A DNA stretch of 64,000 bases, from NCBI RefSeq assembly GCF_902859725.1, contig NZ_CADIJP010000002.1, forward strand, positions 124,001 to 188,000, written 5' to 3'. The first letter of the stretch is position 1; every line of letters begins with the position of its first letter. Under the pieces are notes generated by a model. It saw nothing but the letters and a program-made list of their open reading frames with translations. It searched no databases and was not told where the DNA came from. Positions 58,658 through 64,000 of the stretch are shown here, one piece after another. The stretch is from Achromobacter mucicolens (lineage in GTDB: Bacteria; Pseudomonadota; Gammaproteobacteria; Burkholderiales; Burkholderiaceae_B). The translations under genes and the position numbers were made by a program.

Positions 58658-59599
58658 TCAGTAACGCACGCGGGGGTCGACCACGAGGTACAGCAGGTCG
58701 ATCAGCAGATTGATCAGCACGTAGATCGCCGCGATGATCAGCAGCGCGCCCTGGATGACCGGATAGTCGCGGCGCAGCACCGCCGACACCACCAGGCTGC
58801 CGACACCAGGCAGGCCGAACACGGTCTCGGTCACGACGGCGCCGCTGATGAGCAACGCCGTGGTCAAGCCCAGCACCGTCAAAATCGGGATCAACGCGTT
58901 GCGCACCGCGTGCTTCAGGATGACCTTGCGTTCCGGCAGGCCCTTGGCCCGCGCCGTGCGGACATAGTCGTCGCGCAGCACGTCCAGCATGCTGGCGCGG
59001 ATGAAGCGGGTAATCAGGGCCGAATTCACCAGGCCCAGCACGACCGCAGGCAGGATCAAGTGCGACAGCCGCGTGGCCAGCGAAGCGTCCGGGCCGCCAT
59101 AACCGGCCACCGGCAGCCAGCCCAGCTTCACGGAGAACACCTGCATCAGCAGCAGCCCCAGCCAAAAGCTCGGCACACTGGACGTGAACATCGAGAACGA
59201 CAGCACCGATTGGTCCAGCGTGGTGCCGCGCTTGACCGCGGAAAGAATGCCGACCGGCAGCGCGATGGCGCTGGCGATCAAGAGCGACATCAGCGTCAGG
59301 AGGATCGTCGGCTCGGCGCGGTCGGCCAGCGCCGCCAGAACCGGCTTGTTCATGAAGATGGACTGGCCCAGGTCGCCCTGCAGCAGCTTGCCCAGCCACG
59401 ACACGTACTGCACCGCCACGGGCTGGTCCAGCCCGAGCTGCGCGCGCAGGGCGGCGATGTCCTGCTGGCTGGCCTGCGGTCCGAGCATCACGGCGGCCGG
59501 GTCGCCGGGCGTCAGGCGAATGATCACGAACACGATCGTCGCGACGATGAACATCACGGCCACCAGCCCGACCAGCCGATTCAAGAGATAACGCAACAC
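58658..59599 (-). CDS. Peptide-type ABC transporter permease (DppB-like)
   Basis: 313 residues. Starts MLRYLLNRLVGLVAVMFIV with the usual first helix, then RLTPGDPAAVMLG and the EAA loop YVRTARAKGLPERKVILKH. It forms the channel with the DppC-like protein. The binding-protein gene lies 93 bp upstream, separated by a strong hairpin. Confidence 0.94.
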   Translation of the reverse strand: MLRYLLNRLVGLVAVMFIVATIVFVIIRLTPGDPAAVMLGPQASQQDIAALRAQLGLDQPVAVQYVSWLGKLLQGDLGQSIFMNKPVLAALADRAEPTILLTLMSLLIASAIALPVGILSAVKRGTTLDQSVLSFSMFTSSVPSFWLGLLLMQVFSVKLGWLPVAGYGGPDASLATRLSHLILPAVVLGLVNSALITRFIRASMLDVLRDDYVRTARAKGLPERKVILKHAVRNALIPILTVLGLTTALLISGAVVTETVFGLPGVGSLVVSAVLRRDYPVIQGALLIIAAIYVLINLLIDLLYLVVDPRVRY

Positions 59600-59658
59600 G
59601 GTGAAATCCTAGAGGTCATTGCGCGGGCGCGAACGGGTCGCGCGCGGGTGCCTGCGGC

Positions 59659-59682
59659 GTCGGGCGGCAGCGGCCGCCCGAC
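59659..59682 (-). promoter_or_regulatory. Intercistronic hairpin after the binding-protein gene
   Basis: GTCGGGCGGC-CGCT-GCCGCCCGAC read on the minus strand: a perfect 10-bp stem starting 11 nt after the binding-protein stop, without a T run. Such hairpins commonly protect binding-protein mRNA from 3' decay so that more of it is made than of the permease; that role is inferred. Confidence 0.65.
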
Positions 59683-59692
59683 GGACGTGCGC

Positions 59693-61252
59693 TTACTTGG
59701 ACGCCTTCCAGGCGTTCCAGAAGTAAGGCCACGGCACGGCCTGCGTGCCTTGCAGCGCGGGCGAGCGCGCCGCCTGCGCGTTGAAGTCGCCGACCTTGAT
59801 GAACGGCACTTCGTCGTACACGGCCTGCTGCACGTCGGCCCAGCGCTTGACGCGCTCTTCCTGCGAGCCGGCCTGGTTGAAGGCGTCCAGCACCTGGTTG
59901 CGGCGCGGCGTGTCCCACCAGCCCGGCGCGTCCTTGGACGGGAAGTCGATCAGCGCCGGTTCAGGCAGGAAGGGGCTGTGCGTGATGAAGATGTCCCACA
60001 CGGCCGGATCCTGGCGGCGTTGCGTCAGCGTGGCCCAGTCGACCACCTGCATGTCCACCGTGAAGCCCGCGGCCTTCAGGTATTCGGCGGCCACCAGCGC
60101 CATCTTGTAATGGAACTCATACTGCTGGCTGGTCAGGATGCGGATCTTGCGGTCCTGCACGTTGGCCCCGTCCACCAGCTTCTTGGCCGCCGCGGCGTCG
60201 CCCTTGTTGTAGACCTTGCCGCCCAGCGACGTGGCCCACGGATAGCCTTCCGGATACAGGTCGCCATTGAGCTTGTAGAAGTTCTTGTCGCCGAACGCTG
60301 CGAACAGCATGTCTTCTTCGTTTAGGGCAAGCTGCACCGCCTGGCGCACGGCCTGGTTCGACATGATGCCCTGCTTGGTGTTGAGCACCAGGCGCGGCCA
60401 GCCGAAGGGCTTGAGCATGACCGGGTCGGAGCGGCCGTTCTTCAGCTTGGGCAGCGATTCCACGGGCAGCGAGTCCACGTAGTCGAACTGGCCGGCCACG
60501 GCGCTTTCGACGCGGGTGTTGGCATTGCTGACCGGCACGAAGCGGATTTCGTCCAGGTACTGCTTGCGGGCGCCGCCATAGCCGTTGGGTTCGCCCTCGC
60601 GCTGCTTGTAGCCGTCGAATCGGACGAGCTGCACGTACTGGTCCGGCACGCGGGCCTTCAACTGATACGGGCCGGTGCCGACGAATTCGGTCAGGGACGG
60701 CGCAATCTTGCCCTTGGGCATGATGACCGCGGCGCTGTTGTTCATGGCCAGCAGCGCGGTCAGCGGCGCATACGGCTGCTTGAGCGTGATGCGGATGGTG
60801 TTGGCGTCCGGCGCTTCCATGCCGGTGATGATCTTGGCCGCCATCTTGCCGCGCGTGGCGGTTTCGGTCCAACGCTTCAGGGACGCCAGCACGTCCGACG
60901 AATCCATCTTCGAGCCGTCATGGAACGTGATGCCCTGGCGCAGCGCGATCGTGTAGACCAGCCCGTCCGCCGACACTTCCGGCATCTTGTCGGCCAGGAG
61001 CGGCGTCAGGTTCCACTTCGCGTCGAAGGTGTACAGCGTCTCGAAGAAGTGCTGGGTCAGGATGCCCACCAGGTCGGCGGTGCTGGTCATCGGGTCCAGC
61101 GTCGGCGGCTCGCCGATGGTGGCGACGGAGATCGTGCCTCCCTTGACCGGCGTGGCACAGAGGGCGGGGGTCGACAAAGCGGTCAAGCCAATTGCGCCGG
61201 CCGCGAGCAGGCTCTTCAGCCCACCGCCTCGCCGGGAGGTACGGAAGTTCAT
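59693..61252 (-). CDS. Periplasmic peptide-type substrate-binding protein (SBP_bac_5)
   Basis: 519 residues. A signal peptide with twin arginines at positions 7-8 (TSRRGGGLKSLLAAGAIGL) ends near PALCATP. The mature protein begins GGTISVATIGEPPTLDPM, the family 5 pattern, with GITFHDGSKMDSSDVLASLKRW. Candidates for its ligand are D-amino-acid-containing peptides or N-acyl-D-amino acids, based on the neighbours. It is the second gene of the cluster. Confidence 0.94.
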   Translation of the reverse strand: MNFRTSRRGGGLKSLLAAGAIGLTALSTPALCATPVKGGTISVATIGEPPTLDPMTSTADLVGILTQHFFETLYTFDAKWNLTPLLADKMPEVSADGLVYTIALRQGITFHDGSKMDSSDVLASLKRWTETATRGKMAAKIITGMEAPDANTIRITLKQPYAPLTALLAMNNSAAVIMPKGKIAPSLTEFVGTGPYQLKARVPDQYVQLVRFDGYKQREGEPNGYGGARKQYLDEIRFVPVSNANTRVESAVAGQFDYVDSLPVESLPKLKNGRSDPVMLKPFGWPRLVLNTKQGIMSNQAVRQAVQLALNEEDMLFAAFGDKNFYKLNGDLYPEGYPWATSLGGKVYNKGDAAAAKKLVDGANVQDRKIRILTSQQYEFHYKMALVAAEYLKAAGFTVDMQVVDWATLTQRRQDPAVWDIFITHSPFLPEPALIDFPSKDAPGWWDTPRRNQVLDAFNQAGSQEERVKRWADVQQAVYDEVPFIKVGDFNAQAARSPALQGTQAVPWPYFWNAWKASK

Positions 61253-61363
61253 GATTCTCTCTCCAGAGGGTCAGAAACAGGTTGTCGCGTGATATCGGAT
61301 GAGCGCCGGGTGCCCGGATGCTGCGGTCCCCTGTGGGCCTGGCGCGGTGCCGCGGGCGGGGGA

Positions 61364-62632
61364 CTAGAAAAAGGTTTCGGCCACGCCGGTGACGCCGTAG
61401 TGCTCGTTCACCAGCAGCACCTGACGCCATTTGTCGAACGTCAGGCAGGGATGCGAAATGTCGAAGGCGATCATGTCGCCCACCTGGATGTCGTCACCGT
61501 CGCCCACCTGCATGAAGGCGTGCTGGTCCATCATGGCCGACAGCTTCCAGTGGGACGGCGCGGCGCCGGGCTGCACGGAGCCGGGCCGGTACAGCAGGGC
61601 GGGGGTGGGCAGGCCCGCGTCGAAGGCCGCGTCGCGCTTGCCCATCGCGATGATGGCGCGGCCGGGTTCGGGCAGCGACTGCACGTAGGCCCAGACCTGC
61701 AGGGCAGGTTGCAGGCCGGGCTCCATCTGGCGGGCCACGGGATTCTGGGCGTTGATGCGCTCGGCCGCGCTGCGGTAGATGCCCACGTCGTGCGACAGGT
61801 AGCAACCCGGGCGCAACACCACTTCCAGCGGGCTGCCGATGTCCAGTTGCGAAAATTCCTCGGCCACGACGTCGAACCAGGCCGATCCGGCGCCGGAGAT
61901 GAGGGCGGGCCCGCTCTTGCGCAGCCGGCCCGCGGCGGCCAGGCCGCGCAAGGCGTCGGTGGCGCGGCGCAGGAACGCGCGGATGGCGCCTTCTTCCTGC
62001 AGCACGCCTTCATAGACTTCGATGCCGGCCAGCGCCAGGCCGGGCCAGCGGGCGATCTCGTCGGCCACGGCCTGCAACTGCGCGTCGTCGCGCACGCCGG
62101 TGCGCCCGCCCGCCGGACCCAGTTCAATCAGCACGGGCAGCACCTTGCCCTCGTCGCCGAAGAACTTGCCCAGCTGCGCGGCGTTGGCCGCCGAATCCAC
62201 GATGCAGAAGAAGGTGAACGCCGGATCCTCCAGCAGACGGGCGATGATGGCCATGTTGGCGCGGCCCACGAGCTGATTGGCCATCAGCACCCGGCGCACG
62301 CCGTGCTGGTACGCCGCCAGGACCTGCGGTGCGGTGGCCAGGGTGATGCCCCACGCCCCGTTGTCGATCTGGCGCTTGAACAGGGCCGGGCTCATCGTCG
62401 TCTTGCCGTGCGGCGCCAGCTTGACGTGGTAGGCCTCCATGAACTGCTGCATCCACTGCAGGTTGTGGCGCATGCGGGCTTCGTACAGCACGGCCACCGG
62501 CAGGCTCACGTCCTCGTTCAGCAGGTTCCAGTTCAGCGCCGCCACGTCGGCGGTGGTACAGGATTCGGGAAACGCGCCCAGGCCCTTGCCGTTCACGTCC
62601 AGGGGAGCTGCGGGAGAGGAGGAGTTGGTCAT
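61364..62632 (-). CDS. DSD1-type D-amino-acid dehydratase / amino acid deaminase
   Basis: 422 residues, fold type III PLP enzyme. The PLP lysine is probably K77 in KLAPHGKTTMSP. The C-terminal domain carries FDISHPCLTFDKW, with H394 and C396 as the zinc pair of eukaryotic-type D-serine dehydratase (DSD1). Relatives cleave or deaminate D-serine or D-threonine and related amino acids; substrate not certain. It is the first gene of the minus-strand cluster, 111 bp before the binding-protein gene. A dehydratase product would be an enamine, the substrate type of the RidA protein at the far end. Confidence 0.9.
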   Translation of the reverse strand: MTNSSSPAAPLDVNGKGLGAFPESCTTADVAALNWNLLNEDVSLPVAVLYEARMRHNLQWMQQFMEAYHVKLAPHGKTTMSPALFKRQIDNGAWGITLATAPQVLAAYQHGVRRVLMANQLVGRANMAIIARLLEDPAFTFFCIVDSAANAAQLGKFFGDEGKVLPVLIELGPAGGRTGVRDDAQLQAVADEIARWPGLALAGIEVYEGVLQEEGAIRAFLRRATDALRGLAAAGRLRKSGPALISGAGSAWFDVVAEEFSQLDIGSPLEVVLRPGCYLSHDVGIYRSAAERINAQNPVARQMEPGLQPALQVWAYVQSLPEPGRAIIAMGKRDAAFDAGLPTPALLYRPGSVQPGAAPSHWKLSAMMDQHAFMQVGDGDDIQVGDMIAFDISHPCLTFDKWRQVLLVNEHYGVTGVAETFF

Positions 62633-62674
62633 GGTGGCGGTCCGATATGGAAAATATTTACGTCAAATCCAGTT

Positions 62675-62703
62675 TTTTTAATTATCGTGAAAGAAATTTA
62701 CAA
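62675..62703 (-). promoter_or_regulatory. Possible promoter and dyad of the D-amino-acid operon
   Basis: On the minus strand TTGTAA (62698-62703) and TAAAAA (62675-62680) are 17 nt apart. An imperfect dyad GTAAA-TTTCT-TTCAC (62687-62701) overlaps this pair and could be the operator for the RpiR regulator. AT-rich compared with the surroundings. Confidence 0.35.
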
Positions 62704-62809
62704 GCGGGAGCTAGGAGTTTCCCGTAGGCCACGCCGACCGGACGATGGGAAAATAGGTCCATGCCGCGCGCCCCTTGAGGCGCGCCTGTGCTTTGACAAA
62801 GGAAATGCC

Positions 62810-63601
62810 ATGCTGAAAGTCGCCCTGGGCCAGTTCGCCGTCAGCCGCGTCTGGGAAGAAAACGCGCAGGTCTGCATCGATCTGATGGAACGCGCCCGCG
62901 CCGGCGGGGCAGGCCTCCTGGTCCTGCCCGAAGGCATCCTGGCCCGTGACATCACCGACCCGCAGATCGTGCTCAAGGCCGCGCAGCCGCTGGACGGTCC
63001 GTTCATCACGCGCCTGCTCGATGCCAGCCGCGGGTCGGACCTGGCCACCATGATGTGCGTGCACGTGCCGACGGGCGAGGGCCGGGTGTGGAACACGTTG
63101 GTCACGATCCGCGACGGCCAGATCCTGTCGCAGTACCGCAAGCTGCATCTGTACGACGCCTTCACCATGAAGGAATCGACCAATGTCACTCCGGGCACGG
63201 ACATCCCTCCGCTGCTGGACATCGCCGGCCTGCGCGTGGGTCTCATGACCTGCTACGACGTGCGCTTTCCCGAACTGGCGCGCCGGCTGGCGCTGGACGG
63301 CGCCGACCTGCTGGTGCTGCCGGCCGCCTGGGTGCGCGGCCCGCTCAAGGAAATGCACTGGGAAGTCCTGGTCACGGCCAGGGCGCTGGAGAACACCTGC
63401 TACGTCGCGGCCACCGGCGAATGCGGCGAGCGCAACATCGGTTGCAGCATGGTGGTCGATCCGTTGGGCGTCGTCACGGCGCGCGCCGGCGAAGCGCCCG
63501 CGCTGGTCTTTGCCGACATCGACCCGGAGCGCCTTGCCCACGCGCGCAAGGTGCTGCCCGTGCTGGCCAACCGCCGCTTCGCTCCGCCCGAACTGGCGTA
63601 G
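62810..63601 (+). CDS. ybeM: Deaminated glutathione amidase (YbeM-like nitrilase-family protein)
   Basis: 263 residues. Nitrilase fold with the catalytic triad E41 (LVLPEGILARD), K111 (YRKLHLYDAF) and C148 (MTCYDVRFPEL). Along its whole length it resembles E. coli YbeM, including AAWVRGPLKEMHWEVL and the terminal NRRFAPPEL. YbeM/Nit1 repairs deaminated glutathione made by transaminases. ATG at 62810 with AAAGGAAA upstream. It is divergent from the D-amino-acid cluster. Confidence 0.93.
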   Translation: MLKVALGQFAVSRVWEENAQVCIDLMERARAGGAGLLVLPEGILARDITDPQIVLKAAQPLDGPFITRLLDASRGSDLATMMCVHVPTGEGRVWNTLVTIRDGQILSQYRKLHLYDAFTMKESTNVTPGTDIPPLLDIAGLRVGLMTCYDVRFPELARRLALDGADLLVLPAAWVRGPLKEMHWEVLVTARALENTCYVAATGECGERNIGCSMVVDPLGVVTARAGEAPALVFADIDPERLAHARKVLPVLANRRFAPPELA

Positions 63602-63704
63602 GGCGGCCACGCCGCCGGCTGGTGCAACGGCCGGCGGGCGCCAGGGCGCGGGCATGGTGTAATGCAGGCTTGAAATCCTTGCTGCATCCCTTCATCTGCT
63701 GCCA

Positions 63705-64000
63705 ATGAGCAACGATCTCTTCGCGGCCGATCCCGCGCATCGGCCCTATGTTCCCCTGGCCGAACGCCTGCGTCCCCGCACCCTGTCCGACGTGGTTGGC
63801 CAGTCGCATCTGCTGGGCCCCGACAAGCCCCTGCGCGTCGCCTTCGAATCCGGCCGTCCGCACTCCATGATCTTCTGGGGGCCGCCCGGCGTGGGCAAGA
63901 CCACGCTGGCGCGCCTGATGGCCGACGGCTTCGACGCGCAGTTCATCGCCATCTCGGCCGTGCTGGGCGGCGTGAAGGACATCCGCGACGCCGTGACGGT
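63705..64000 (+). CDS. rarA: Replication-associated recombination protein A, 5' part
   Basis: 98 codons from the ATG at 63705 run off the right edge. RarA (MgsA) is an AAA+ clamp-loader-like ATPase acting at stalled forks. The start [24 protein letters not shown] (given as residues 1-24), [14 protein letters not shown] and Walker A GPPGVGKT at 59-66 are standard. In E. coli rarA directly follows lolA; here the D-amino-acid cluster and ybeM lie between. Confidence 0.93.
   Translation, partial: MSNDLFAADPAHRPYVPLAERLRPRTLSDVVGQSHLLGPDKPLRVAFESGRPHSMIFWGPPGVGKTTLARLMADGFDAQFIAISAVLGGVKDIRDAVT

Noticed and set aside
60920-62809. In-frame upstream extension of the YbeM-like gene
   Set aside because: The stretch is antisense to the binding-protein and DSD1 genes; the family begins at the ATG at 62810, which has a ribosome site.

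Overview
The window is a high-GC, densely coded bacterial chromosome segment. Protein sequences and gene order (nudix-aat-bpt-pyrD, fur next to bamE and recN, hrcA-nadK, hemH-grpE-dnaK-dnaJ, kdpFABCDE, trxB opposite ftsK-lolA) fit a betaproteobacterium of the Alcaligenaceae, most like Achromobacter or Bordetella. This assignment rests on recognised protein character, not on a search. No prophage, insertion sequence, CRISPR array or rRNA operon was seen.

Layout. 1-5.5 kb: pyrD (cut by the left edge), two N-degron aminoacyl transferases (bpt, aat), a zinc-ribbon Nudix hydrolase and a LysR regulator, all on the minus strand; then a DoxX-like membrane protein and two small uncharacterised proteins. 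5.57-6.3 kb: three identical tRNA-Gly(GCC) genes and one tRNA-Cys(GCA), at least partly in separate transcription units. 6.5-13.4 kb: murB, dapB, bamE, fur, recN, nadK, hrcA. 13.4-19.1 kb: hemH, a small FPASDP-repeat protein and the heat-shock block grpE - thioredoxin-like - dnaK - dnaJ, with two clear sigma-32-type promoters. 19.1-21 kb: two DUF4148-type exported repeat proteins around a 0.9 kb stretch with odd sequence (a GC-rich block, a terminator and a C-rich/G-poor low-complexity tract). 21-30.9 kb: M16 peptidase, two GNAT acetyltransferases, a MoxR/VWA pair, two monoheme cytochromes c, a DUF1841-type protein and icd. 30.9-36.1 kb: an O-antigen-ligase-like protein, a chemoreceptor, a DapA-family lyase with a small partner, and a TorF-type outer membrane protein. 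36.2-44.6 kb: the complete K+-transport operon kdpFABCDE, preceded by an extra 32-residue membrane ORF. 45-49.6 kb: a two-subunit sodium:solute symporter with a hairpin-rich leader, an SMR transporter, an Smr-domain protein and trxB. 49.7-52.7 kb: ftsK-lolA.

52.8-62.6 kb is the most notable region. A nine-gene minus-strand cluster encodes a DSD1-type D-amino-acid dehydratase/deaminase, a peptide-type ABC transporter (binding protein, two permeases, two ATPases), an RpiR regulator, an N-acyl-D-amino-acid deacylase and a RidA enamine/imine deaminase. Together these read as uptake, deacylation, deamination and detoxification of N-acylated or peptide-bound D-amino acids. The cluster, with the divergent YbeM-like amidase gene, lies between lolA and rarA, which are neighbours in Escherichia coli. 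A GC-rich inverted-repeat element marks its lolA-side edge and supplies the last codons of ridA. rarA is cut by the right edge.
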